In this document: positions 6,954 through 15,301 of the stretch, one piece after another
How the letters are laid out: each line of letters starts with the position of its first letter
How positions within the stretch are numbered: position 1 is the first letter of the stretch
NCBI RefSeq assembly: GCF_046600735.1
Contig: NZ_JBJMAW010000005.1
Coordinates: 140,009-204,008, forward strand
Origin: Novilysobacter_A longmucuonensis
GTDB taxonomy: Bacteria > Pseudomonadota > Gammaproteobacteria > Xanthomonadales > Xanthomonadaceae
Length of the DNA stretch: 64,000 nucleotides
Direction of reading: 5' to 3'
Position numbers and translations under genes: made by a program
The notes under the pieces: generated by a model
Database searches by the model: none
What the model was told of the DNA's origin: nothing
The model's input: only the letters and a program-made list of their open reading frames with translations

Positions 6954-8753
6954 TTGATCCGATCCCTGCTGCTCACCGTCGCCATCGCGACCGCACTGTC
7001 CGCCACGCCGGCGCTGGCCCATTCGGAAAGAGCGCCTGCCACCGCCGTTGCGCCGGCCAGCCAGGCCCTGCACCAGCTGTTTCAGGAAGAATGGGAGCGC
7101 GGCCTGCGCGAAAGCCCGGAGACTGCCAGCTATCGCGGCGACAAGCGCTACAACGACCGCTGGACCGACCTGAGCCTTGACGCGCTCCGCGCCCGCCAGG
7201 CCGCCGACCGCGCGGTGCTGCAGCGGTTGCGCGCGATCGACCGGGATGCGCTCACGGCCCAGGACCAGCTCAGCTTCGATGTGTTCGTATGGCAGCTCGA
7301 GCGCTCGGTGCAGCGGCAGAAGTACAACGAATGGCAGCGGCCGCTGAACCAGCGCGGCGGCGTCCAGAACGCCGAGGGCATCGCCGAGGTGCTGCCGTTT
7401 TCCGACGCCGAGGACTATCGCGACTGGCTCGCGCGCCTCGAGGGCGTGCCGACCATGGTCGAGCAGACCACCGCGCTGATGCGCGAAGGTCTGGAGGCCG
7501 GCAACACACCGCCGCAGGTGCTGATGCAACGCGTGACCGGCCAGATAGACGCGCAGATCGTCGAGGACCCGGCGCAGAGTCCGTTCTACAAGCCGTTCAC
7601 CGACATGCCCGAGAGCATTCCGGCGTCCGAGCGCGATGCGCTGCAGACCCAGGCGCGCGCGGTGATCGCTGAGCACGTGGTGCCGGCGTATCGCGACTTC
7701 GCCGTGTTTTTCGAGGACGACTACCTGCCGGGATCGCGCCAGACCATCGCCGCGGCGGATCTGCCCGATGGCGCCGAGTACTACGACTTCCTCGCCGGCC
7801 ACTTCACCACCACCGACCTGACCGCCGACGAAATCCATCAAATCGGCCTGGGCGAGGTCGCGCGCATCCGCGCCGAGATGGAGCAGGTCAAGGCCGAGGT
7901 CGGCTTCGACGGCAGCCTGAACGAGTTCTTCGAGCACCTGCGGACCGCGCCGGAGTTCTTCTACGAGACCCCCGAGGAGCTGCTCGAGGCCTACCAGGCG
8001 ATGTCCAAGCGCATCGACCCGGAGCTGGTGAAGATCTCCAGGATGATCCCGCGCCTGCCGTACGGCGTGCGGGCGATCCCAGACAACATCGCGCCCGACA
8101 CCACCACCGCGTACTACCAGCCCGGTGCGGTCGACGGCAGCCGCGCGGGCTACTACTACGTCAACCTGTACAAGCCCGAAGTCCGGCCGAAGTGGGAAAT
8201 GATGGCGCTGTCGTTGCATGAGGCGGTGCCGGGGCACCACTTCCAGTTCGCCCGCGGCATGGAGCTGCCGGACGTGCCGATGTTCCGCCGGGTCGGCTAT
8301 TTCACCGCTTATGGCGAGGGTTGGGGTCTGTACGCCGAGCGCCTGGGCTACGACATGGGCCTGTACGACGACCCCTTTGATCGCATGGGCCAGCTCGCCT
8401 ACGACATGTGGCGCGCGGTGCGGCTGGTGGTCGACACCGGCATGCACAGCAAGGGCTGGAGCCGCCAGCAGGCGATCGACTACTTCATGGCCAACGCGCC
8501 CAAGACCGAACAGGACGTGGTCAACGAGATCGACCGCTACATCGGCTGGCCCGGCCAGGCGCTGGCCTACAAGGTCGGCCAGCTGAAGATCTCCGAGCTG
8601 CGCGAGCTTGCCAGCCGCGAACTGGGCGAGGACTTCGACCTGCGCGCGTTCAACGATGCGGTGCTGGTGACCGGGTCGGTGCCGCTGCAGACGCTGGAGA
8701 CGCATATGCGGGCGTGGATCGCGGCGCGGAAGGCCGAAGCTGCGGACGGCTGA
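6954..8753 (+). CDS. DUF885-family secreted metallopeptidase-like protein
   Basis: A 599-residue protein of the DUF885 family. The zinc-peptidase-like motif HEAVPGHHFQ is present, followed by GEGWGLYAE, both hallmarks of the family. The best start is TTG at 6954, with GGAGG seven bases upstream. It gives LIRSLLLTVAIATALSATPALA, a clear signal peptide, so the protein is exported. The ATG at 6909 would add 15 residues with no ribosome binding site. Substrate is not known from sequence; some relatives act as peptidases. Confidence 0.88.
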   Translation: MIRSLLLTVAIATALSATPALAHSERAPATAVAPASQALHQLFQEEWERGLRESPETASYRGDKRYNDRWTDLSLDALRARQAADRAVLQRLRAIDRDALTAQDQLSFDVFVWQLERSVQRQKYNEWQRPLNQRGGVQNAEGIAEVLPFSDAEDYRDWLARLEGVPTMVEQTTALMREGLEAGNTPPQVLMQRVTGQIDAQIVEDPAQSPFYKPFTDMPESIPASERDALQTQARAVIAEHVVPAYRDFAVFFEDDYLPGSRQTIAAADLPDGAEYYDFLAGHFTTTDLTADEIHQIGLGEVARIRAEMEQVKAEVGFDGSLNEFFEHLRTAPEFFYETPEELLEAYQAMSKRIDPELVKISRMIPRLPYGVRAIPDNIAPDTTTAYYQPGAVDGSRAGYYYVNLYKPEVRPKWEMMALSLHEAVPGHHFQFARGMELPDVPMFRRVGYFTAYGEGWGLYAERLGYDMGLYDDPFDRMGQLAYDMWRAVRLVVDTGMHSKGWSRQQAIDYFMANAPKTEQDVVNEIDRYIGWPGQALAYKVGQLKISELRELASRELGEDFDLRAFNDAVLVTGSVPLQTLETHMRAWIAARKAEAADG

Positions 8754-8786
8754 CGGGCACTTGGGCCAGCCGGATATCCACCGCCA

Positions 8787-8921
8787 GACGGGCAGGGCGG
8801 GTCTTGACCCGCCGCCGCCCTGCGGCGGGCTGTCGCTGGCGGGTTGAAACCCGCCTACAGGCCTGCGAATGGAAGCCGTCCAGGCGATCGGTTTCGCGAT
8901 CGCGGCTGACGCCGCTCCTAC
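8787..8921. repeat. cluster of palindromic repeats upstream of rpsF
   Basis: Two inverted repeats built on GGCGGGT...ACCCGCC (8787-8863) are followed by a half REP ending CGGCTGACGCCGCTCCTAC (to 8921), a diverged copy of family A. They fill most of the gap between the DUF885 gene and the rpsF promoter. Confidence 0.7.
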
Positions 8922-8937
8922 ACCTGCTCGAGACACA

Positions 8938-8967
8938 TTGCCTCTGAGGTGTCGACTCTGCCATAAT
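8938..8967 (+). promoter_or_regulatory. probable sigma70 promoter of the rpsF operon
   Basis: TTGCCT (8938-8943) and CATAAT (8962-8967) are separated by 18 bases, about 135 bases before the rpsF start and just after the REP cluster. This is a sequence match only. Confidence 0.5.
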
Positions 8968-9100
8968 TCGCGGCTTCCTTCGGCTCCGGTCGAGGGAACC
9001 TTGCCCCACCGCGCCCGCTGGAACCGTTTAGATGGGGTGGCGGGGGGCTGACCCGGCCCGGGATCGCGTTGATCCGGCCGATATCCATAAGGAAAACGCC

Positions 9101-9580
9101 ATGCGTCATTACGAAGTCGTGTTCCTGGTCCATCCGGACCAGAGCGAGCAAGTGCCGGCCATGATCGAGCGCTACAAGGGCTTGATCGAAGCGGGCGAGG
9201 GCAAGATCCACCGGCTCGAGGACTGGGGCCGCCGCCAGTTGGCCTATCCGATCGCCAACCTGGTCAAGGCCCACTACGTGCTGCTGAACATCGAGTGCAG
9301 CCAGGCCGTGCTGACCGAGCTGGTCGACGGGTTCCGCTTCAACGACGCGATCCTGCGTCATCTGGTCATGAAGCGCGACGATGCCGACACCGAGCAGTCG
9401 CTGATCATGAAGTTCAAGGACGAGAAGGGCGACAAGCCCGACCGCGGTGATCGCGGTGATCGCGGTGATCGGGGCGACCGCCCCGAGCGCGGCGAGCGCC
9501 GCCGCCGTGACGAAGATAGCGAAGGCGGCAACGCAGGCGACACCGCCAAGCCTGCCGACGACGACGCCGAAGCCGCATAA
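9101..9580 (+). CDS. rpsF: 30S ribosomal protein S6
   Basis: A 159-residue S6 protein of the small ribosomal subunit; S6 binds S18 on the platform. The core (MRHYEVVFLVHPDQ ... LRHLVMKR) covers about residues 1-100. The remaining tail is long, highly charged and repetitive: DRGDRGDRGDRGDRPERGERRRRDED, written here in two parts DRGDRGDRGDRG and DRPERGERRRRD. The DNA shows a nine-base tandem repeat (GATCGCGGT). Start ATG 9101 follows AAGGAAAA. First gene of the rpsF-rpsR-rplI operon. Confidence 0.96.
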   Translation: MRHYEVVFLVHPDQSEQVPAMIERYKGLIEAGEGKIHRLEDWGRRQLAYPIANLVKAHYVLLNIECSQAVLTELVDGFRFNDAILRHLVMKRDDADTEQSLIMKFKDEKGDKPDRGDRGDRGDRGDRPERGERRRRDEDSEGGNAGDTAKPADDDAEAA

Positions 9581-9592
9581 GGAACGCCCCCC

Positions 9593-9823
9593 ATGTCCAA
9601 GTTTTTCCGCCGCCGCAAGTTCTGCAAGTTCACCGCCGAGGGTGTCAAGGAGATCGACTACAAGGATCTCAACACCCTGCGCCAGTACCTCACCGAGACC
9701 GGCAAGATCGTGCCGAGCCGTGTGACCGGCACCAAGTCCAAGTACCAGCGCCAGCTCTCGACGGCCGTCAAGCGCGCGCGTTTCCTCGCGCTGATCCCGT
9801 ACACGGATAACCACAATGCTTGA
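9593..9823 (+). CDS. rpsR: 30S ribosomal protein S18
   Basis: A 76-residue S18, the binding partner of S6 on the platform of the small subunit. RRRKFCKFT at the start and the basic GTKSKYQRQLSTAVKRAR core are typical. It follows rpsF by 12 bases with a GGAACG-type ribosome binding site, so the two are co-transcribed. Confidence 0.96.
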   Translation: MSKFFRRRKFCKFTAEGVKEIDYKDLNTLRQYLTETGKIVPSRVTGTKSKYQRQLSTAVKRARFLALIPYTDNHNA

Positions 9824-9852
9824 GTAAAGCTGTCGTCCGCCAGGACGACACC

Positions 9853-9897
9853 ACCTCCCCCTCTCCCGCCTGCGGGAGAGGGCAGGGGTGAGGGCAG
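9853..9897. repeat. CCCTCTCCC-type inverted repeat between rpsR and rplI
   Basis: CCCTCTCCCGCCTGCGGGAGAG forms a hairpin, followed by GGCAGGGGTGAGGG. It lies in the 156-base rpsR-rplI gap, in the operon transcript. Confidence 0.65.
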
Positions 9898-9979
9898 CGC
9901 CACTTCGAGCGCGGCCACTTTTCGGACAGCGCAACCCGCTGCGGCGCATCGGCGTCGCTAACGAATACGGAGCAACACC

Positions 9980-10432
9980 ATGCAACTGATCCTCCTGCAG
10001 AAAGTGCAGAACCTCGGCAACCTTGGCGACAAGGTCACCGTCAAGCCCGGTTACGGCCGCAACTTCCTGGTCCCGCAGGGCAAGGCCGCGCCGGCGACCG
10101 AAGCCAACCTGGCGGAGTTCGAGGCCAAGCGCGCCGACTACGAAGCCAGGGCCAAGGCCGCGCATGACGACGCCGAAGCCCGCCAGGGCAAGCTCGAAGG
10201 CGCCGCGGTGACGATCCACGTCAACGCAGCAGCCGAGGGCAAGCTGTACGGCTCGGTCAGCACGCGCGACATCGCCGAAGCCCTGACCAAGGCCGGCCAC
10301 CCGGTGGAGAAGTCCGAGGTCATCATGGGCGAGGGTGCGATCCGACGCACCGGTGAGTACGACGTCGTCGTCCACCTGCACGCCGACATCGAGACCACCG
10401 TCAAGGTCACCGTGGCGCCGGAAGCGGCCTGA
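9980..10432 (+). CDS. rplI: 50S ribosomal protein L9
   Basis: A 150-residue L9. The N-terminal rRNA-binding domain has the signature NLGNLGDKVTVKPGYGRNFL; a long central helix and a C-terminal domain ending with EVVVHLHAD-like strands follow. It is the last gene of the rpsF operon, preceded by AATACGGAG and followed by a strong intrinsic terminator. Confidence 0.96.
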   Translation: MQLILLQKVQNLGNLGDKVTVKPGYGRNFLVPQGKAAPATEANLAEFEAKRADYEARAKAAHDDAEARQGKLEGAAVTIHVNAAAEGKLYGSVSTRDIAEALTKAGHPVEKSEVIMGEGAIRRTGEYDVVVHLHADIETTVKVTVAPEAA

Positions 10433-10457
10433 TCCGGGTCCATTGCAGGGTTTGAAC

Positions 10458-10486
10458 GAGGGCGCCGCAAGGCGCCCTTCGTTTTT
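10458..10486 (+). terminator. intrinsic terminator after rplI
   Basis: Stem GGGCGCC / GGCGCCC (10460-10466 and 10471-10477) with a GCAA tetraloop, then TTCGTTTTT. It sits 25 bases after the rplI stop. Confidence 0.85.
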
Positions 10487-10610
10487 GGCGCGCCCGGTCC
10501 CAGGCATTCGCCGTTCCCCCGCGCTCCTAGCCGTCGTTCCCGCTCTTATGCCGTCAACCCGCTTTGCCGCGGGCAACCCCGCTTTTATGAGTCATAACCC
10601 CCGTTTTTAT

Positions 10611-10642
10611 GCCGTCATCCCCGCCTTCGCGGGGATGACGGC
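10611..10642. repeat. perfect CGTCATCCCCG inverted repeat
   Basis: GCCGTCATCCCCG ... CGGGGATGACGGC is a perfect palindrome, preceded by several degenerate relatives (CCCGCTTT, TTTTATGCCGTCA) from 10545 on. The same palindrome family occurs inside glgB at 35493-35601. Confidence 0.75.
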
Positions 10643-10718
10643 TTAGGGGACCGAGCGACTTTGGCGAGGTACACGTCCGTTCTGAACGGCTGAGACGCAG
10701 AACCGATAAAAATCCGGG

Positions 10719-10727
10719 TTATCCACA
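10719..10727 (+). promoter_or_regulatory. consensus DnaA box upstream of dnaB
   Basis: TTATCCACA, the consensus high-affinity DnaA-binding nonamer, lies 101 bases before the dnaB start. Only one perfect box is seen, so this is more likely a regulatory or titration site than an origin. Confidence 0.5.
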
Positions 10728-10827
10728 GGATGTTCCGTCGCGTACCCACAGCCGGAGTCCCTAGGATGCAGCCTCGCTGTCGAGTTCATGGCCACGGACC
10801 CGGCCGCCCAGGGGAGTCAAGCTACCG

Positions 10828-12252
10828 ATGAACGTACGTCCGGGTCTGCGTGGTGAGTTTCGTGGTGACAAACGCTTCGAGACCCGCGCCGAGCAGCGCG
10901 TCGACCAGCTCCGGGTACCGCCGCAATCGGTGGAAGCCGAACAGGCGGTGCTCGGCGGACTGATGCTCGCGCCCGACGCCTACGACCGCGTCGCCGATCA
11001 GCTCACCGAACAGGATTTCTACCGCCGCGATCACCAGCTGATCTACCGCGCGATCCGCGAACTGGCCGAGAAGAACAAGCCGTTCGATGCGGTCACGCTG
11101 GGCGAGTGGTTCGAGTCGATCGGCGAGGCCGAGCAGGTCGCCGGCGGCGCGTACCTGATCGAGCTGGCCAGCACCACGCCGTCGGCGGCAAATATCGTCG
11201 CCTACGCCGAGATCGTGCGTGACAAGGCGGTGCTGCGGCAGCTGATCGAGGTCGGCACCGGCATCGTCAACGACGGCTTCCAGCCCGACGGCCGCGACAG
11301 CAGCGAGATCCTGTCGAGCGCCGAGCAGCAGGTGTTCGCGATCGCCGAGGCCGGCGCGCGCGGACGCACCGATTTCGTGCCGGTCAACAAGGCGCTGACC
11401 GAGGCCTTCGACGTGCTGCAGACGCGCTTCGCCGCCGGCGGCAGCGTCACCGGGCTGCCGACCGGCTACACCGAGTTCGACGAGATGACCGCCGGCCTGC
11501 AGCCGACCGACCTGCTGATCCTCGCGGCGCGTCCGGCGATGGGCAAAACCACGCTCGCGCTCAACATGGCCGAGCATGCCGCGATCCGCACCAAGAAGGC
11601 GGTGGCGGTGTTCTCGATGGAAATGTCGGCCAGCCAGCTCGCGCTGCGCCTGATCTCCTCCAACGGCCGGGTCAACGCGCAGCGCCTGCGCAGCGGACAG
11701 CTCGAGGACGAGGACTGGAGCCGCGTGACCAGCGCGATCCGCATGCTGCGCGACGCCAAGATCTTCATCGACGACACCCCGGGCCTGTCGCCCGACGTGC
11801 TGCGCGCCAAGGCGCGCCGGCTCAAGCGCGAGCACGACGTCGGCCTGATCGTGATCGACTACCTGCAGCTGATGGCGGTGCCGGGCAACAACGAGAACCG
11901 CGCCACCGAGATTTCCGAGATCTCGCGCTCGCTCAAGCACCTGGCCAAGGAACTCAACGTGCCGGTGATCGCGCTGAGCCAGCTCAACCGCTCGCTGGAA
12001 AGCCGCGCCGACAAGCGCCCGGTGATGGCCGACCTGCGCGAGTCCGGCGCGATCGAGCAGGACGCCGACGTGATCGTTTTCATCTACCGCGACGACTACT
12101 ACAACAAGGAAAACTCGCCCGACAAGGGCCTGGCCGAAGTCATCATCGGCAAGCAGCGCAACGGCCCCACCGGCTCGATCAAGCTGAAGTTCTTCGGCGA
12201 GTACACCCGCTTCGACAACCTTTCACACGATTCGATCGGCAGCTTCGAATAA
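10828..12252 (+). CDS. dnaB: replicative DNA helicase
   Basis: A 474-residue hexameric helicase that unwinds DNA at the replication fork. The N-terminal primase-interacting domain (VPPQSVEAEQAVLGGLM) is joined by a linker to the RecA-like core with Walker A (ARPAMGKTTLALN), Walker B (VIVIDYLQLM) and the arginine-finger/DNA-loop region (ELNVPVIALSQLNRS). Length is normal, with no intein or insertion. The start ATG at 10828 is preceded by AGGGGAG. Confidence 0.97.
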   Translation: MNVRPGLRGEFRGDKRFETRAEQRVDQLRVPPQSVEAEQAVLGGLMLAPDAYDRVADQLTEQDFYRRDHQLIYRAIRELAEKNKPFDAVTLGEWFESIGEAEQVAGGAYLIELASTTPSAANIVAYAEIVRDKAVLRQLIEVGTGIVNDGFQPDGRDSSEILSSAEQQVFAIAEAGARGRTDFVPVNKALTEAFDVLQTRFAAGGSVTGLPTGYTEFDEMTAGLQPTDLLILAARPAMGKTTLALNMAEHAAIRTKKAVAVFSMEMSASQLALRLISSNGRVNAQRLRSGQLEDEDWSRVTSAIRMLRDAKIFIDDTPGLSPDVLRAKARRLKREHDVGLIVIDYLQLMAVPGNNENRATEISEISRSLKHLAKELNVPVIALSQLNRSLESRADKRPVMADLRESGAIEQDADVIVFIYRDDYYNKENSPDKGLAEVIIGKQRNGPTGSIKLKFFGEYTRFDNLSHDSIGSFE

Positions 12253-12278
12253 CCCGGCGGAGACATCAGGCCCAACGT

Positions 12279-12413
12279 GTAGGAGCGGCTTCAGCCGCGA
12301 TCCAGAACCGGTCGCCGAAGCCATGGTCCAGATCAGGGAAGCGCCAGATTTGCCTGGACGTCGGTAGCTTCCCGTGCTCGGATCGGAAAGCTCGCGGGCA
12401 TGGCCGCTCCTAC
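12279..12413. repeat. paired REP arms between dnaB and alr
   Basis: A family A arm (GTAGGAGCGGCTTCAGCCGC at 12279) pairs at distance with a different arm, GCGGGCATGGCCGCTCCTAC (ending 12413). This is a hybrid pair with about 90 bases between. No other feature is seen in the dnaB-alr gap. Confidence 0.75.
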
Positions 12414-12439
12414 AGGGGCGGGCCCGCTAGAATCGGTCC

Positions 12440-13531
12440 ATGGCCCGACCCATCTGCGCGACCATCCATACCGACGCCCTGCGCCACAACCTCGGCCAGA
12501 TGCGCCAGCGCGCACCGAACAGCCGGGTCATGGCGATGGTCAAGGCCGACGGCTACGGCCACGGGCTGGAGCGCGTCGCGCGCGCGTTGGCCGGCGCCGA
12601 CGCTTTCGGCGTCGCGGACCTGTCGGAGGTCGAGCGCCTGCGCGCCATCGGCATGTCGCAGCCGGTCCTGCTGCTGCCGGGCATCAATGAGCCGGTCGAC
12701 ATCGCCCGCCTGCGTGCGTTGAATGCCGACGCCGTGATCCACCACGCCAGCCAGCTCGAGATGCTCGAGCAAGCCGATGCGGGCGAGCCGATCCGCTGCT
12801 GGCTCAAGCTCGACACCGGCATGCACCGGCTCGGCTTCGCCCCCGACGAAGTGCACCAGGCGCATGCGCGGCTGTCGGCATCGCCGAACGTCGCCCCCGG
12901 CATCGTGCTGATGAACCACTTCGCCAGCTCCGACGCGTTGGACCGCGAGGGCTCCAGTGGCGAGCAGACGCGCGCGCAACTGCGCGTGTTCGCCGAGGCG
13001 ACCGCCGGGCTGGACGGCGCGCGTTCGCTGGCCAACTCGGCCGCGGTGCTCGGCTGGCCCGCCGCGCATGCCGACTGGATCCGCCCCGGCGGTGCCCTGT
13101 ACGGCATGTCACTGGTGGATGGTACGGTCGGCGCCGACTTCGGCCTGCGCGCGGCGATGACGCTGTCGACGCGGCTGATCGCAGTGAAGCGCGTGTGCAA
13201 GGGTGAACGGATCGGCTACTCGGCCACCTGGGAGTGCCCGGAGGACATGCCGGTGGGCGTGGCGGCGGCCGGCTACGGCGACGGCTATCCGCGTGCCGCG
13301 CCCGCCGGCACCCCGGTGCTGGTGTGCGGACAGTCGTCGCAGGTTATCGGCCGGGTGTCGATGGACCTCATGACGGTTGACCTGCGCGGCATCGAAGGCG
13401 CGCAGGTCGGCGCGCCGGTCACGCTGTGGGGGCCGGAGCTGCCGGTCGAGCGGGTGGCACTGGCGGCGGGCACGATCGGCTACGAGTTGACCTGCGCGCT
13501 CACACGGCGCGTCCGGTTGGTCGAGCGATAG
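12440..13531 (+). CDS. alr: alanine racemase
   Basis: A 363-residue PLP enzyme interconverting L- and D-alanine for peptidoglycan. PLP lysine is Lys35 in VKADGYGHG. The catalytic Tyr region GERIGYSATW and the C-terminal beta-domain IGYELTCALTRRV are intact. Start ATG 12440 gives MARPICATIHTDAL, matching the family. The dnaB-alr order is conserved in many gammaproteobacteria. Confidence 0.95.
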   Translation: MARPICATIHTDALRHNLGQMRQRAPNSRVMAMVKADGYGHGLERVARALAGADAFGVADLSEVERLRAIGMSQPVLLLPGINEPVDIARLRALNADAVIHHASQLEMLEQADAGEPIRCWLKLDTGMHRLGFAPDEVHQAHARLSASPNVAPGIVLMNHFASSDALDREGSSGEQTRAQLRVFAEATAGLDGARSLANSAAVLGWPAAHADWIRPGGALYGMSLVDGTVGADFGLRAAMTLSTRLIAVKRVCKGERIGYSATWECPEDMPVGVAAAGYGDGYPRAAPAGTPVLVCGQSSQVIGRVSMDLMTVDLRGIEGAQVGAPVTLWGPELPVERVALAAGTIGYELTCALTRRVRLVER

Positions 13532-13557
13532 GTCGCGCTGCGATCCGGGCGCCTCGG

Positions 13558-15021
13558 ATGCCGACCACCCCCACCACCGCTGGGCACACGCGCCGCGACA
13601 GCCGCCCACTCGCGCTGGTCTGGTTCCGCAACGACCTGCGACTGGCCGACAACCCGGCGCTGCAGGCGGCGCTGGAGGGTGGCTATGTGCCGGTCCCGGT
13701 CTATATCCATGCCCCCGAAGAGCACGGCACCTGGGCGCCGGGCGCGGCCTCCAACGCCTGGCGCCACCGCTCGCTGGCGGCGCTCGATGCCGACCTGGTC
13801 GCACGCGGCTCTCGCCTGCGCCGGTTCTTCGGGCCGAGCATGGCGAGCCTGCAGACGCTGGTGGCCGCCACCGGCGCCGAGGCGGTGTTCTGGAACCGGC
13901 GCTACGAACCGCGGATCCAGCAACGAGACATCCGCATCAAGCGCGCCTTGCGCGGCAGCGGCGTGCGCGCGGAGAGCTTCAACGGCGCGCTGCTGTTTGA
14001 GCCGTGGGAGCTCAAGACCAAGCAGGACACGCCGTTCAAGGTGTTCGGCCCGTTCTGGCGCAGCGCGCTGGCTTCATGGCGGCTGGCGCAGACGCATGAG
14101 GCGCCGGCGCGCCTGCCCACCGCCGAGATCGACCTCAAGGGCGTGCCGCTGGAAGCGCTCAAGCTCGCACCGCTGCGCGGCTGGGACCAGCAGTTCTGGG
14201 ACGAGTGGCAGCCCGGCGAGGCCGGCGCGCACGCGGCGCTGGACGCCTTTACCGACGGTGCCCTGCGCGGGTATGCCGGCCAGCGCGACCGACCCGACCG
14301 CACCGGCACCTCGCGTTTGTCGCCGCACCTGCACTTCGGCGAGATCGCCCCGTGGCGCGTGGTCACCATGCTCGAAGCCGAGCGTGGCCGCGGCAGTGGC
14401 GGCGACATCGACGTCGCGATCAAGGAGCTGGGCTGGCGCGAATTCGCGCATTACCTGCTGCACCACTTCCCGCACTCGGCCGAAGAACACCTCAACCCGC
14501 GGTTCGCCACCTTCGACTGGGCGCAGGTCGGCCAGCACGCACTCGATGCCTGGTGCAGCGGCCGCACCGGCGTGCCGATCGTCGACGCCGGCATGCGCCA
14601 GCTGTGGGCCACCGGCTGGATGCACAACCGCGTGCGCATGATCGTCGCCAGCTATCTCACCAAGCACCTGCGCTATCACTGGCTGCACGGTGCGCGCTGG
14701 TTCTGGGACACCCTGGTGGACGCCGACCTCGCCAGCAATACGCTTGGCTGGCAGTGGGTCGCTGGCACCGGCGCCGATGCCGCGCCGTACTTCCGCATAT
14801 TCAATCCGGTCACCCAGGCCGAGCGGTTCGACCGCGATGGCCGCTACATCGCCCGATGGGTGCCGGAGCTCGCGTCGCTGCCGGTGCCGTTGCGCTTCGC
14901 CCCGTGGCGCGATGTCGACGCACTGCGCCAGGCTGCGCCCGGCTATCCGCCGCGGCCGCTGGTCGATCTGGGGCAGGGGCGAGCGGCTGCGTTGGCGGCC
15001 TACGCGCGGTCGCGTGGCTGA
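13558..15021 (+). CDS. phrB: deoxyribodipyrimidine photolyase (class I)
   Basis: A 487-residue flavoprotein that repairs cyclobutane pyrimidine dimers with blue light. The N-terminal antenna-binding domain starts LALVWFRNDLRLADNPAL. The FAD-binding domain has GRTGVPIVDAGMRQLWATGW, the Trp electron-transfer region and the NTLGWQWVAGTG segment. The start at 13558 lies 26 bases after alr; the in-frame extension upstream overlaps alr and is not family-like. A cryptochrome-like role is less likely given full motif conservation. Confidence 0.94.
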   Translation: MPTTPTTAGHTRRDSRPLALVWFRNDLRLADNPALQAALEGGYVPVPVYIHAPEEHGTWAPGAASNAWRHRSLAALDADLVARGSRLRRFFGPSMASLQTLVAATGAEAVFWNRRYEPRIQQRDIRIKRALRGSGVRAESFNGALLFEPWELKTKQDTPFKVFGPFWRSALASWRLAQTHEAPARLPTAEIDLKGVPLEALKLAPLRGWDQQFWDEWQPGEAGAHAALDAFTDGALRGYAGQRDRPDRTGTSRLSPHLHFGEIAPWRVVTMLEAERGRGSGGDIDVAIKELGWREFAHYLLHHFPHSAEEHLNPRFATFDWAQVGQHALDAWCSGRTGVPIVDAGMRQLWATGWMHNRVRMIVASYLTKHLRYHWLHGARWFWDTLVDADLASNTLGWQWVAGTGADAAPYFRIFNPVTQAERFDRDGRYIARWVPELASLPVPLRFAPWRDVDALRQAAPGYPPRPLVDLGQGRAAALAAYARSRG

Positions 15022-15301
15022 AGCTCCGGGCCGCTCGCGGGCGACCGGTCCGTCCAATGTGCTGCCTGCCGCGCCAATTGCAGCTGCGCTGCTTGGCTTA
15101 GTTGTGGCGCAAACCCGCAAAGTGACCCGTTGAAACCCGCGTTTCCGGTACTTTCAGCACTGTCGCACGGCGCCGCATATTGCAGCGCAGCACGGGGCTG
15201 CGCCCATCCGGTGCTATGTTCGTGCAGGTCGCGGGAGCGACCGGGCACATCAGATTAGAGACGTGCATCACTTTTATTTTCTGCGGGGAGTCATAAAAAC
15301 G

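Noticed and set aside
6918..8936. 672-codon minus-strand frame opposite the DUF885 gene
   Set aside because: Low-complexity His/Val/Gly-rich translation with no domain; the plus strand carries a signal peptide and HExxH-type motif.
9447..9485. Possible CRISPR-like repeat in rpsF
   Set aside because: The nine-base units are contiguous without spacers and encode a DRG protein repeat; no cas genes are present.
8918..10576. 552-codon minus-strand frame across rpsF, rpsR and rplI
   Set aside because: It spans three ribosomal protein genes on the other strand and has no recognisable domain.
10545..10830. Possible chromosomal origin near dnaB
   Set aside because: Only one consensus DnaA box is seen, with no box cluster, no AT-rich unwinding region and no dnaA or gidA/rpmH neighbours.
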